Below are positions 1 to 8,847 of a stretch of DNA of 64,000 nucleotides, one piece after another. A program made the translations under genes and the position numbers. The stretch lies in assembly GCA_034521225.1 (NCBI GenBank), contig JAXHMR010000001.1, positions 1 to 64,000 of the forward strand, read 5' to 3'. How positions within the stretch are numbered: position 1 is the first letter of the stretch; each line of letters starts with the position of its first letter. Source of the DNA: Woeseia sp034521225. GTDB taxonomy: Bacteria > Pseudomonadota > Gammaproteobacteria > Steroidobacterales > Woeseiaceae. A model generated the notes under the pieces. It made no database searches. It saw only the letters and a program-made list of their open reading frames with translations, and had not been told where the DNA came from.

Positions 1-156
1 GCGGCGCCGTTTCGTTACGTATTGCTGAGTACGAAGGCGCTTGGTACGCCAATTCCATATGCGATTCTTTACGCAGTTGAATATCAGCGAGAGATCGTTG
101 TACTGGCTATAGCCCATCAAAGACGTCGCCCTGGTTACTGGGCAGTCCGCACATAG
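1..156 (+). CDS. RelE/ParE-family toxin, C-terminal part
   Basis: This is an open frame with no start codon inside the window, so the gene begins upstream. Its 51 residues end in AIAHQRRRPGYW, the typical C-terminal end of ParE/RelE toxins (a beta-strand VVLAIAH followed by RRRPGYW). ParE toxins poison DNA gyrase and RelE toxins cut mRNA at the ribosome; the sequence does not say which applies. The TAG stop lies two bases before an integron attC-like site, so this is the toxin of a gene cassette. Its antitoxin would lie upstream, outside the window. Toxin-antitoxin cassettes are known to stabilise large chromosomal integrons. Confidence 0.7.
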   Translation, partial: AAPFRYVLLSTKALGTPIPYAILYAVEYQREIVVLAIAHQRRRPGYWAVRT

Positions 157-158
157 GC

Positions 159-255
159 ATCTAACCATGCGCTGCACCCGACACTTGACCCAGCCCGCCT
201 TGCGCTGCCGCTCCAGGCGGCCTGCGTCAAGTGCGGGTGAGCTTAGGCGTTAGCC
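159..255 (+). repeat. integron attC-like recombination site 1
   Basis: The site starts with an R'' box ATCTAAC (159-165) and ends with an R' box GTTAGCC (249-255). The interior is imperfectly palindromic: CACCCGACACTTGAC pairs with GTCAAGTGCGGGTG. The 97 bp length, box spacing and position just after a toxin stop codon fit attC. The R' box departs from GTTRRRY at one base. Apart from one inserted base, the interior is the same as the second site at 4025-4122. Confidence 0.75.
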
Positions 256-303
256 TGCACGTGCAATGATCGAGGTAACGAAACCTTTCTGAGGTCCTTG
301 GCT

Positions 304-411
304 ATGCGGAAGCACAAGATCCTTATCCTAGTCGTGGTGGCTGCCGGATCAATCGCCGCTCTGATTTCGGGCGGATCCTTGGAGGTTCCTTTACCCGGAG
401 GTCTGCCGTAG
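304..411 (+). CDS. small cassette-borne membrane peptide (35 aa)
   Basis: A short ORF starts 49 bp after the attC R' box, where a cassette gene would be expected. It begins MRKHKILILVVVAAG and consists of a charged N-terminus, one hydrophobic helix (about residues 6-22) and a short Gly/Pro-rich tail. The upstream GAGG is a plausible but distant ribosome binding site. I do not recognise the peptide. It ends 13 bp before the left end of the IS21 element, so it is intact rather than cut by the insertion. It could be a real small membrane protein or a chance ORF. Confidence 0.35.
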   Translation: MRKHKILILVVVAAGSIAALISGGSLEVPLPGGLP

Positions 412-438
412 GAAATATTTTCGCTGTCAATGATCACT

Positions 439-550
439 CTAATGGCGCCATTGCGGGATCGCCTTAATGGAGCCACCCTCGGACCGGGTTAATGGCACCA
501 CCCCAGGACCGCCTTAAAGGCGCCACCTGAGGATCGCCTTAATGGCGCCG
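439..550 (+). repeat. IS21 left-end multiple terminal repeats
   Basis: Five copies of a TTAATGGCGCCA-like 12-mer start at 439, 464, 489, 514 and 539, each 25 bp after the last. The third-to-last bases vary (GAGCCA, GCACCA, GCGCCG). They lie between the left terminus and istA, with matching inverted copies at the right end. The regular spacing of about 2.5 helical turns suggests cooperative IstA binding. Confidence 0.7.
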
Positions 551-645
551 GCCGGCGCCTTTTCCACGTTTCAGACGGACTGTTTATCTGTCGTATCGTC
601 GCGGATTTTGACGCGGGGAACGGCATGGCGAATAGGAGGTTTGAG

Positions 646-2172
646 ATGGTGGAGTATCGGCAGGCGCTGGTGAGGATGCGCCTTGGTGAGTCGGATCGGC
701 AGATCCATGCGACGGGCCTGATGGGCCGGCGCACCCTGAGCGGGCTGCGCAAGCAGGCAACGACGCACGGCTGGCTGAATACGGCGCAGCCGCTGCCGCC
801 GGATGAGGAACTGGCGACGGTGCTGATGCCGGTCAAAGGCACACGTCCGCGGGTGAACTCAAGTCTGGAGCCGCACCGCGAACAGATCGAGAGGTGGTTC
901 GAGGACGGGGTGCAGGGCACGACGATCCACGCCGCGCTCAAGCGCCGGCACGGCTATACCGGCAGCTACTCGGCGGTACGCCGATTCCTGCGTTCGCTGG
1001 CCGCGACGCGGCCGCGCGTCACCTCGGTGATCGAGTTTACGGCCGGCGACGCGGCACAGGTCGACTTCGGCCAGGGCCCGACGCTCACCGACGTGCACAC
1101 CGGCGAGGTGTTCAAGACCTGGGTGTTCGTGATGTTGCTGGCGTGGAGTCGTCACCAGTACGCGGAGCTGGTGCGCGACCAGAGCGTGGAGACCTGGCTG
1201 GGCTGTCACCGCCGGGCGTTCGAGCACTTCAACGGCGTGCCGGCCAGAGTGCTCATCGACAACCCCAAGTGTGCGATCACCCGGGCGTGCTACTACGATC
1301 CGCAGGTGCAGCGATCCTACGCCGACTACGCGGAAGGCTACGGCTTCCTGATCGCGCCGTGCCCGGTGGCCGACCCGCAGAAGAAGGGTCGTGTAGAGTC
1401 GGGCGTCAAGTACGTAAAGAACGGGTTCCTGCGCCTGATGCAGGCCCGCGACCTGGCCGACGCCAACGGCCAGTTGATGGACTGGGTGATGCAGGAGGCG
1501 GGCAACCGCGTGCACGGCACGACCCGCGTGTCGCCGTTGGCGCGCTTCGCCCAGACCGAGCAGGCGATGCTCAAGGATCTGCCCGGTACACCGCCCGAGT
1601 GCGCCCGCTGGGCGCAGGCCAAGGTCCACGGCGACTGCCATGTGCAGATCGACAAGTGCCGCTACTCCGCGCCGTGGCGGCTGGTGGGCCAGACGCTGGA
1701 CGTGCGCCTGAGTGAGACCACCGTGCGGCTGTACCAGCAGCACGAACTCAAGGCCGTGCACCCGCGGGTCACGCGCGCCGGCGACCGCCACACGGTCCTC
1801 GAGCACCTGCCGCCCCAGCACGTGGCCTACACGATGCGCGACCCGCAGTGGTGTCTCAAGCAGGCCGAGGCGACCGGGCCGTACTGCCACCGCTTTATCG
1901 AACGCCTGTTCGAGCATCGCGTGCTCGACCGGCTGCGCGCTGCCCAGGGCGTCGTCGGCCTGGCCAAACGCTACGGCAAGGCGCGGCTGGAGGCGGCGTG
2001 TCGTCGCGCGCTGCACTTCGACAACATCCAGTACCGCGCGGTGCGCGTGATCCTGGAGAAGGCGCTCGATCAGCACAGCGATCCGCAGCGCTGCTTCGAT
2101 CAGTTGTCCGGCGCCTACACCGGCACAGCGCGCTTCGGCCGCGACACCAAAAAACTGTTCACCAAGCACTAA
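646..2172 (+). CDS. istA: IS21 transposase IstA
   Basis: This is the DDE/RNase H-fold transposase that cuts and joins the IS ends. An N-terminal helix-turn-helix region (about residues 1-50) is followed by the catalytic core: VDFGQGP gives the first Asp (D140), VLIDNPK the second (D205) and KGRVESG the Glu (E251). The length of 508 aa is usual for IstA. I chose the ATG at 646 because AGGAGG lies six bases upstream; an in-frame ATG at 625 lacks a good ribosome binding site. istB follows after 128 bp. The frame is intact, unlike many neighbouring genes. Confidence 0.93.
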   Translation: MVEYRQALVRMRLGESDRQIHATGLMGRRTLSGLRKQATTHGWLNTAQPLPPDEELATVLMPVKGTRPRVNSSLEPHREQIERWFEDGVQGTTIHAALKRRHGYTGSYSAVRRFLRSLAATRPRVTSVIEFTAGDAAQVDFGQGPTLTDVHTGEVFKTWVFVMLLAWSRHQYAELVRDQSVETWLGCHRRAFEHFNGVPARVLIDNPKCAITRACYYDPQVQRSYADYAEGYGFLIAPCPVADPQKKGRVESGVKYVKNGFLRLMQARDLADANGQLMDWVMQEAGNRVHGTTRVSPLARFAQTEQAMLKDLPGTPPECARWAQAKVHGDCHVQIDKCRYSAPWRLVGQTLDVRLSETTVRLYQQHELKAVHPRVTRAGDRHTVLEHLPPQHVAYTMRDPQWCLKQAEATGPYCHRFIERLFEHRVLDRLRAAQGVVGLAKRYGKARLEAACRRALHFDNIQYRAVRVILEKALDQHSDPQRCFDQLSGAYTGTARFGRDTKKLFTKH

Positions 2173-2300
2173 TGTGCTGCGCACCGCAGGTTCTGCGCAC
2201 AGCAAGCAAAAACACACGACTTCGCCGTGGTCATCGTCGCGCTCGCGTGTCCGCAACGATGACCGTTAATCACAGAGACACGCTCAAAAGGAAACAACCT

Positions 2301-3092
2301 ATGACGACTCACACACCCTTGCCGGAACTGACTCCGGTCCTCAAGCAACTGCGCCTGTCGGGTATCGTTGACAGTCTCGACGCACGCAACAAAGAAGCGA
2401 TCAGGAACAAGCTCTCGTATCCGGAGTTCTTGGCCCTGATCATCCAGGACGAAGCCAACCGCCGGGAACAAAAGAAGTACGGCCTGCGGCTTCGGCGCGC
2501 GGGCTTCCGCGGCGACAAGACGCTGGAGAGCTTCGACTTTGACTTCAACCCCGGCGTCGACCAGAAGCTGATCACCGACCTGGCGACCTGCTCGTTCATC
2601 GAAGAGAAGGTGGCGGTGCTGATCGCAGGTCCGTGCGGGACCGGCAAGAGCCATATCGCGCAGGCCATCGGTCACAGCGCCGTGCGTCGCGGCTACGACG
2701 TGATGTTCACCACCCAGTCGAGCCTGCTGTCGCAGATCAACGCGGCCCGGGCCACCGGCGCCATCGAACGCAAGATGCAGACCCTGACCCGCGTGCCGCT
2801 GCTGATCATCGACGACTTCGGGCTAAAGCCGCTAAAGGTCGGCCAGGACGAAGACTTCCACGACCTGATCGGCGAACGCTACGAGCGCAACGCAACCCTG
2901 ATCACCAGCAACCTCGACTTCAGTGAATGGGGCGAGGCGTTCCCCAACAAACTGCTGGGTGCGTCGACCCTCGATCGGCTGCGACATGCCGCTTACCGAC
3001 TGGTGCTGGACGGCAAAAGCTACCGCACGCCCCGAGGCGAGGATGACGGGCCAAAAGCGCACCTTGAAAAAGGACACAAAAAGGCGAAATAA
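2301..3092 (+). CDS. istB: IS21 helper ATPase IstB
   Basis: This AAA+ ATPase assembles on target DNA and regulates IstA. Its Walker A is GPCGTGKS (residues 110-117) and its Walker B is LLIIDDFG (167-174), with an ITSN sensor motif and an N-terminal helical domain. It is 263 aa, the normal length for IstB. The start is the ATG at 2301, preceded by AAAAGGAAACAA. A longer in-frame extension upstream overlaps istA and is not needed. The right inverted terminal repeats begin just after the stop. Intact and probably functional with istA. Confidence 0.93.
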   Translation: MTTHTPLPELTPVLKQLRLSGIVDSLDARNKEAIRNKLSYPEFLALIIQDEANRREQKKYGLRLRRAGFRGDKTLESFDFDFNPGVDQKLITDLATCSFIEEKVAVLIAGPCGTGKSHIAQAIGHSAVRRGYDVMFTTQSSLLSQINAARATGAIERKMQTLTRVPLLIIDDFGLKPLKVGQDEDFHDLIGERYERNATLITSNLDFSEWGEAFPNKLLGASTLDRLRHAAYRLVLDGKSYRTPRGEDDGPKAHLEKGHKKAK

Positions 3093-3178
3093 TCACCCCG
3101 TCTGAAGCGTGAAAAATGACCCTTCAGGTGGCGCCATTAAGGCGGACATGGGTGGTGCCATTAGGGCGGTCAGTGACA

Positions 3179-3610
3179 GGCCGTAAGCGTATTGTGCTCA
3201 TCCGCTGGCGCCGCGATTGGCCTTAGCCGTCATCGATGCTTCGATACTTTTCTGTTGGCTCACTCATTCGCGGCATCTGCTTGGTTGCCCGTGTGCGTTG
3301 GGCCTTGCAGGTAATTTAATTGTTGTCGATCTTCAGCGGAGCCGGGGCCGAGTATCGATTTGGCTAGCTCGGCTTGTATCGCTGGTGTTTTCCTTTCGTT
3401 GGCTTGGGCAGCGATCGATCATTTGATAAGACAGCGTTTTCACCAAGGGTCGGCGAGTGCAGGCTTGGGATCCTTTCACCGGACGCTTGAACATCACCTC
3501 CCTGCCGCTACGTTTTGGTGGCGATGGTCTGGCGCCGGTAAGGCTAGGCGTCAGGCGGCAAACCGGCCAGATTCGCAGCTAGCATCGTGACTATCGCCCA
3601 GAGAATCTGG
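3179..3610. other. gene-poor cassette DNA right of the IS21 element
   Basis: About 430 bp lie between the right end of the IS and the hicA remnant. I see no convincing gene, RNA or repeat. The short ORFs here lack ribosome binding sites and recognisable motifs and use codons poorly. The stretch is probably eroded cassette sequence or the displaced right-hand part of the cassette interrupted by the IS. Confidence 0.4.
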
Positions 3611-3616
3611 GCGAAC

Positions 3617-3800
3617 TGAAAGTTCGGGCTGGTTCTTTCAGCTGCTGAGAGAAGACGGCTGGGCGGTGGAGTCGAACCCGCGGCAGCCACCGTCAGCTCA
3701 GGCACCCGGTCAAAGCGGGGACGGTAACTGTATCAGGGAAGCCCGGAGTGGAAGTTCCGCCGGGTACTCTGAACGGCGTTCTCAAGCAGGCTGGTCTGAG
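3617..3800 (+). pseudogene. hicA: HicA-type mRNA-interferase toxin, frameshifted
   Basis: HicA is a small toxin with a dsRNA-binding-like fold that cleaves mRNA. Reading from about 3624 gives LLREDGWAVESNP. A one-base shift near 3681 then gives GSHRQLRHP followed by VTVSGKPGVEVPPGTLNGVL, ending KQAGL. This includes the GSHRQ/H catalytic-His motif and the PPGTL.(I/V)LKQAG C-terminus of HicA. No in-frame start or stop matches the family, so further indels are likely. It lies directly upstream of a HicB remnant in the usual toxin-antitoxin order. Either it has decayed or the frame is broken by sequencing error. Confidence 0.7.
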
Positions 3801-4030
3801 ATGGGACTCCATGACGGTATTTGGTGATTGCGGAAGAGTGCAAGACCGGCTTCGGTGCCTGACGTGCCGGAACTTGCCCTGGTTGTGCTGCGGCGGCGGA
3901 AACCCGAAAAGAGGTGGTTGCGCTGATCCAGGAAGCGATTGAGTTTCACATCGAGGGATTGACGAAAGCGGGTGATCCGGTTCCTGTTCCCCGGTCGCAG
4001 GGCGAACTCGTTGACGTGCGTGCCGCCTAA
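3800..4030 (+). pseudogene. hicB: HicB-type antitoxin, frameshifted
   Basis: HicB neutralises HicA and represses the operon. The C-terminal half reads cleanly as EVVALIQEAIEFHIEGL followed by a short tail ending ELVDVRAA-stop, a strong HicB signature. Upstream the expected N-terminal strand and the YVPDLPG segment appear only in pieces in different frames (around 3811-3905). Several indels have therefore broken the first half. The TAA stop at 4028-4030 is embedded in the R'' box of the second attC site, the geometry of a gene cassette. Together with hicA this is a toxin-antitoxin cassette, probably inactive as read here. Confidence 0.7.
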
Positions 4031-4122
4031 CCATGCGCTGCACCCGACACTTGACCCAGCCCGCCTTGCGCTGCCGCTACCAGGCGGCCTGCGTCAAGTG
4101 CGGGTGAGCTACGACGTTAGAT
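4025..4122 (+). repeat. integron attC-like recombination site 2
   Basis: The R'' box GCCTAAC (4025-4031) and R' box GTTAGAT (4116-4122) both match the RYYYAAC...GTTRRRY rule. The 98 bp interior differs from site 1 only by a single inserted A (CTACC versus CTCC) over about 80 bp. Homogeneous attC sites are typical of sedentary chromosomal integrons, where one host species amplifies one site type. The integrase gene and attI are not in this window. Confidence 0.8.
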
Positions 4123-4370
4123 ATTTCAACTTGCTTTTGACTTGCGCGGTTCTGGAGATTCTCGGGCTCGGAAGGCGGCGTGCAATGTCGACAGCAAAGA
4201 ACACCTGAGAAACTGATTGGAAAATCAGCCAGACTAATAGCCCCGAGGAAACGATCGTCCGGGAGCCGGCCTTCGAGCGAATGCGTCCAGAAGGGCTGTG
4301 GCCGATGCCGACGCGAAACGCCACCATTTCAAATGACGAGATCGGCTCGGCAAATCCGGCACGTGGCAAT

Positions 4371-4478
4371 GAGCTCGTCTGGAGCTGGAAGAGTCTGCGC
4401 GCTGGCCTCAAGGATATTTTCGTCTACATCGCTCAGGACGACCCGGTTGCTGCGGAATCAGTAGTCTCGCAAATTTAA
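4371..4478 (+). pseudogene. ParE-family toxin N-terminal remnant
   Basis: The translation LVWSWKSLRAGLKDIFVYIA continues QDDPVAAESVVSQI and stops. This matches the first two helices of ParE/RelE toxins (VWS..ALRDL.DI..YIA.DNP.AA..VV..I), but the beta-sheet that carries the activity is missing. The 36-residue piece follows attC site 2, as expected for another toxin cassette. No antitoxin can be recognised upstream of it. Truncated by an in-frame TAA or a frame error. Confidence 0.6.
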
Positions 4479-4500
4479 GAATACGTCGGGCCTGGATGCC

Positions 4501-5080
4501 GTGATGCAAAACCGGAAGACGAACGGATTTGCACGTGCCATGGTCGCGTGCAACATGGCGAAAGAGGTCCTCCGACTCAACGAGGACTGTAGCACCCCGG
4601 TGCGCGAACTGGTTTCAGTAAGGGAGGCGAGCAACGACCCCAGCATAGATACTATCTTCTGGACATTTTCTCATGTACTTCACATGACAACGGCGATGTG
4701 TGTTACGAATCGGAGGAAGGATCGCGGACCTGATGGACGACTTCGTTCGAAGTACGCGTGGCAAGGTGCGTTGGTCTCACTTTCCGAGGAGCGCGCCCGA
4801 ACGCGGCGCGCCGCAAGACGTCCTCACGCGACCTCGACGCCGGGAGAATACGCGTCTTTGCAAGCTTGCCGGCGCCTTGGATGATCCCGGCCAGATTGTT
4901 TTCCAGTGGGAAGCAGGAAGCCACATGTCTGTTACTGGTGATCCACAAAACGAAAAGTTGAAGCAGACCAGGAACTGTCACGCGTCTTGCTTGCGAAGCC
5001 GCGCGCCAGCTGCTTTCGCCAGTGAGCTTAGACGCTATGCCAGCTATCCAAAGATCGAGTGGATTTTAAAAACCGCGAGG
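4501..5080 (+). other. unrecognised cassette ORF remnants
   Basis: Two overlapping reading frames (about 4501-4884 and 4700-5251) cover this part, but neither resembles a known family. The first starts MMQNRKTNGFARAMVACN and has a plausible helical first half before becoming Arg-rich; the second may continue it after a frame change near 4700. The base composition is less GC-rich than in region 2. These are best seen as decayed or frame-broken integron cassettes of unknown function. Confidence 0.3.
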
Positions 5081-5090
5081 GGCGCGAAAA

Positions 5091-5288
5091 TGACTAAATC
5101 ACCTATGCACTCGCCGGAATTGTTTTTCGGTGGGTTGGTCTGTTTCTGGGCATTGCAATGTCGTCATCAATTTCTGGCACGGCGTCTATGTACGGATCAG
5201 TTGCGGCTATCTGCACGCAGCTGTCGCAGCAGCAATCCTTGCCGGAGTTAAGAAGAAGGGTGCTAGTTCGACGCCAAATCGAACGTAG
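5091..5288 (+). pseudogene. small two-helix membrane protein, frame-broken
   Basis: Pieces in different frames form one plausible small membrane protein. MTK is followed after a shift by YALAGIVFRWVGLFLGIAM (helix 1). A second shift gives GYLHAAVAAAILAGVKKK (helix 2 and a positive end), with a stop at 5286-5288. Small two-helix proteins of this layout are frequent integron and phage cargo. At least two indels are needed, so as read the gene is broken. The function is unknown. Confidence 0.4.
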
Positions 5289-5432
5289 CGCGGAATTCAG
5301 TCGTACCACTATTGGTCCGGCCAAACACGCAAGCGGCCCTGCCGCTCGGCGCGGCGCTGGCATAACAAAGCGGCGTAAATTCTTTCGCGGACGACAGAAA
5401 ATCGTGCTACCCGACATTCTTGAGAGGCTCTC

Positions 5433-5993
5433 ATGTTCACAGTACGTATAGCCAAGCCTCGTGACGCAAAGGTGCTCTCTCAGTTTGCTGAGTCGATATT
5501 CAGGGCAACGTATGGCGCCATGAATACCGCCGGCCACATGGCGACTCATTGCCACAACAGCTTCGGTGAGCAGATTCAAGCGGCTGAGATATCGAATCCA
5601 GACATGGTCACTGTTCTGTCTGAGGACAAGGACACACTGATTGGCTACGCGCTACTGCTGTGGGGTGAAGCTCCGGATTTCGTTTCGTCCAAAAAGCCGG
5701 GCGAGATTCAACAGGCTTCTATCGTTGGCGACGACTGGCACGGAAGGCGTGGCACAGGCCTGATGGACGCATGCATCGACGAGATGAGACAACGTGGATC
5801 GGATGTTGTTTGGCTCGGTGTTCTGGAGAGCGCGATCCGAAGAGCCCTCGCTTTCTATAAAAAGCGTGGGTTCATCGAAGTTGGCGAACAGATCTTTTCG
5901 TTTGGAGGTGATCCACAGCGAGATATTGTCATGGCCAGATCAATTGCTTCCGTGGAGGCGACCATGGACCGCGGTCAACGCGGTGATAATTGA
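5433..5993 (+). CDS. GNAT-family N-acetyltransferase
   Basis: A 186-aa GNAT protein predicted to move an acetyl group from acetyl-CoA to an unknown amine. The acetyl-CoA loop (motif A) is visible as HGRRGTGLMDACIDEM after the beta-4 strand IVGDDW. The beta-5/alpha-4 part is AIRRALAFYKKRGFIEVGE. The start ATG follows GAGG (5421-5424). It is the first clearly intact gene after the cassette region and may mark its right border, or be a cassette whose attC is outside recognition. Cytoplasmic. Substrate not predictable. Confidence 0.85.
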   Translation: MFTVRIAKPRDAKVLSQFAESIFRATYGAMNTAGHMATHCHNSFGEQIQAAEISNPDMVTVLSEDKDTLIGYALLLWGEAPDFVSSKKPGEIQQASIVGDDWHGRRGTGLMDACIDEMRQRGSDVVWLGVLESAIRRALAFYKKRGFIEVGEQIFSFGGDPQRDIVMARSIASVEATMDRGQRGDN

Positions 5994-6202
5994 TGACCAA
6001 AGATATAGTCAGCTATCGCGGATGTACCTGAAAAGGCTGATAATGGCCGCGGATCGACGTCGTCGCTCCCTTATAGGCGGATGAAATCGAGTTCAGGAGA
6101 ATTGATGTTACTATTGATCCGCACGGTAGAGACCTTATGTGGCGGCGTCCAGCCGGGTGGAAAATCCGCCTGATGCGGCCGCAGCTTAAGGAGGGAACAA
6201 AA

Positions 6203-6562
6203 ATGACTGATAGCACGCACATTCATCACGGCATCGACTACATTGAAATCGCCGTCACTGACATGTCCGAGGCCAGGCGGTTCTATGAGAGCGCGTTTGA
6301 CTGGCAATTCAATGACTACGGGCCTGAGTACTCCGGCGTTCGAAAGGAAGGCGGCGAAGCTGGCGGACTGCGCCTGGCCGCGGATGTCATAAAGGGCGGT
6401 CCGCTGGTCATTCTTTACTCGCAGGATCTGGAGACGTCGGTGGAAAAAGTCCGGGACGCCGGCGGACGTATCACCCGGGAGCCGTTCAGCTTTCCGGGCG
6501 GTCGCCGTTTTCATTTTGCAGACCCGAGTGGCAATGAATTGGCGGTGTGGGCCGAGAATTGA
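6203..6562 (+). CDS. VOC-family (glyoxalase/bleomycin-resistance-like) protein
   Basis: A 119-aa protein with one vicinal-oxygen-chelate domain. It opens GIDYIEIAVTDMSEARRFY, the usual beta-alpha-beta start, and ends FHFADPSGNELAVW, the usual metal-Glu strand. The start at 6203 has a strong AAGGAGGGA site (6188-6196). A longer reading upstream runs through this site and is unlikely. Family members include glyoxalases, antibiotic-binding proteins and dioxygenases; the reaction cannot be assigned. Confidence 0.85.
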   Translation: MTDSTHIHHGIDYIEIAVTDMSEARRFYESAFDWQFNDYGPEYSGVRKEGGEAGGLRLAADVIKGGPLVILYSQDLETSVEKVRDAGGRITREPFSFPGGRRFHFADPSGNELAVWAEN

Positions 6563-6650
6563 TGGCTCGTCCGCATCGCGTATCATGACGGTATTGTCCC
6601 GGGCTCACTGTGCTCCGGACCGTGACACTTAGCAAAAGAGAGATTGCTGC

Positions 6651-8837
6651 ATGACCGCATCAACTTCCGGCGGTGGCCTGACCGTCAACGAGACTTTCCG
6701 GCACTTCGTTGAGAAGGAGTTGCTGCCCGCGGTCGGCGTAGACCGTGACGAATTCTGGGATGGCCTCGAACGGATCGTCGTGGACCTGACCCCGGAGAAC
6801 CGGCGCCTGCTGGCCGTCCGCGATGACCTCCAGCAACAGATCGATGCCTGGCATCGTTCGCGCGCAGGCCAGGAATGGAATGCAGACGAATACCGCGACT
6901 TCCTGACCGGCATCGGCTACCTTGAAACGGTCGGCAAACCGTTTACGATCGGTACCCGCGACGTCGACCCGGAAATCGCCCGCGTTGCCGGCCCGCAGCT
7001 GGTGGTCCCGGTCAGCAACGCGCGCTTTGCCCTGAATGCCGCCAATGCACGCTGGGGCAGTCTGTACGACGCCTTGTACGGCACGGATGTCGTTGATTCC
7101 GGCGGCGGCCGCGAGCCGGGTTCGTCCTACAACCCGGTGCGCGGCGAGGCGGTCATCCTGTACGCCTCCGGATTCCTGGACCGGTCGGTGCCGCTGGCGT
7201 CCGGCAGTCATGCGGACGCCACTGCATACCGCATCGATACGGAGAATGACGCGGCAGTACTGTCTATCGCCTTGGCTGACGGCACTGTTACAACGCTCGC
7301 GGATGCCGGGCAGTTCGCGGGCTTTGCCGATGACGGCAGCACACGCTGCATCCTGCTGCGGAACAATGGGCTGCACATTGAGATCCGGATCGACCCACAA
7401 CATCCGATCGGCAAGAAATCGGCGGCGAGCGTCGCTGATGTTGTACTCGAGTCCGCCGTCACAACAATCCAGGATTGCGAGGACTCGGTCGCTGCCGTCG
7501 ATGCTGAAGACAAGGTTTGTGTCTACCGGAACTGGCTCGGACTGATGCAAGGCACATTGTCTGCATCGTTCAGACAAGGGCGGCCGGAAGCAGACGCGAG
7601 AACTGAATGCGGATCGTCACTATATTGCAGCCGACGGCTCGCCGCCGGACGTTGCCCGGTCGCAGCCTGATGCTGGTGCGTAATGTTGGCCACCTGATGA
7701 CGACGGACGCAGTCCTCGACGCAAGCGGCGACGAAGTCTTCGAAGGCCTGCTGGACGCTGTGGTGACGGTGACCTGCGCGCTGGCGGACATCGGCGAGGA
7801 CGGTTGCCGCCGCAACAGCCGGGCCGGCAGTGTTTACATCGTCAAACCGAAGATGCATGGCTCCGCGGAGGCGGCATTTTCGGACAAACTGTTTGCGCGT
7901 GTCGAAGACATGCTCGGCCTGCCGCGCAACACGGTCAAGATTGGTGTCATGGACGAGGAGCGGCGCACGACCGTCAACCTGGCCGAATGTATTCGCGCGG
8001 TAGCGAACCGGCTTGTCTTCATTAATACCGGCTTCCTGGACCGCACCGGTGACGAGATACACACGAGTATGCTCGCGGCGCCAGTCCTCCGAAAGGACAC
8101 GATAAAAGAACAACCCTGGATAAAGGCGTACGAAGACTGGAATGTCGATATTGGCATACGCTGTGGCCTGCCCGGCAAGGCGCAGATCGGCAAGGGCATG
8201 TGGCCGAAGCCCGATGAAATGAAGCAGATGGTTGATACCAAGGCTGCACACCCGAAAGCGGGCGCCAACTGTGCGTGGGTGCCGTCGCCGACAGCCGCCA
8301 CGCTGCACGCCGATGCACTATCACGAAATCGATGTCGCGGCGCGCCAGCAGGAACTTGCCCGCCGGCAATTGGCATCACTGGAGGACATCCTGACGCCGC
8401 CGTTTGCAGCCGGTGCAAACTTCGGTGACAAAGACGTGCAGGCCGAGCTTGATAATAACGCACAGGGCATTTTGGGTTACGTTGTACGCTGGATCGATCA
8501 GGGCATCGGCTGTTCCAAGGTGCCGGATATTAATGACGTCGGCTTGATGGAGGATCGCGCGACCCTGCGCATCTCGAGCCAGCACATTGCAAACTGGCTG
8601 CACCACGGCATTTGCAGCAAGGAGCAGGTCATGGAGACCCTGCGCCGCATGGCTCGAGTCGTCGACGAACAAAATGCGGGTGACAGCGCCTATACGCCGA
8701 TGGCAGGGAACCTTGAGCAAAGCCGCGCGTTCCAGGCAGCCTGCGATCTTGTCTTCAAGGGCGCGGAGCAACCGAACGGCTATACGGAACCGCTGCTGCA
8801 CCACCACCGGCGCAGGTACAAGGCCGCGGATCGGTGA
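6651..8837 (+). CDS. glcB: malate synthase G (glyoxylate cycle), three frame shifts
   Basis: Condenses glyoxylate and acetyl-CoA to malate. The span of about 729 codons equals the family length. The N-terminal half starts MTASTSGGGLTVNETF. The TIM-barrel core includes VKPKMHG, GVMDEERRT (active-site Arg) and NTGFLDRTGDEIHT (metal-binding Glu). The C-terminal clasp runs to ...HHRRRYKAADR. The reading moves between three frames, with changes near 7570-7590, 7660 and 8300, so at least three one-base indels are present. No large part is missing, so I treat it as a real gene damaged by sequence errors. No isocitrate lyase gene is in the window. Confidence 0.9.
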
Positions 8838-8847
8838 CGGATGTAAG

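Larger units (their letters stand above)
425..3178 (+). mobile_element. IS21-family insertion sequence (istA-istB), about 2.75 kb
   Basis: The element carries the two-gene istA/istB arrangement. Its ends are inverted: left TGTCAATGATCACTCTAATG and right, reverse complemented, TGTCACTGACCGCCCTAATG. Inside the left end a 12 bp motif close to TTAATGGCGCCA recurs at 439, 464, 489, 514 and 539, exactly 25 bp apart. Inverted copies lie at 3129-3140 and 3153-3164 near the right end. Arrays of this kind are transposase-binding multiple terminal repeats in IS21 elements. I see no direct target duplication at the flanks (left ...TTTTCGC, right GGCCGTA...), so a flank may have been rearranged. Confidence 0.85.

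Noticed and set aside
859..2256. 465-residue open frame antisense to istA
   Set aside because: Shadow of GC-rich codons; no start signal or family match, while istA on the other strand has all catalytic motifs.
3660..3690. Sequence whose reverse complement looks like a tRNA T-arm (GGGTTCGACTCC)
   Set aside because: The T stem does not pair fully, no other tRNA arms are present, and the bases encode the HicA residues AVESNP.
5020..5045. Possible third attC end (GTGAGCTTAGACGCTATG resembles the end of site 1)
   Set aside because: No R' box GTTRRRY and no matching R'' box or palindrome within 150 bp.
5361..5430. GCATAACAAAGCGG, which looks like the start of an attC site
   Set aside because: No GTTRRRY box follows before the acetyltransferase gene, so the site cannot be completed.
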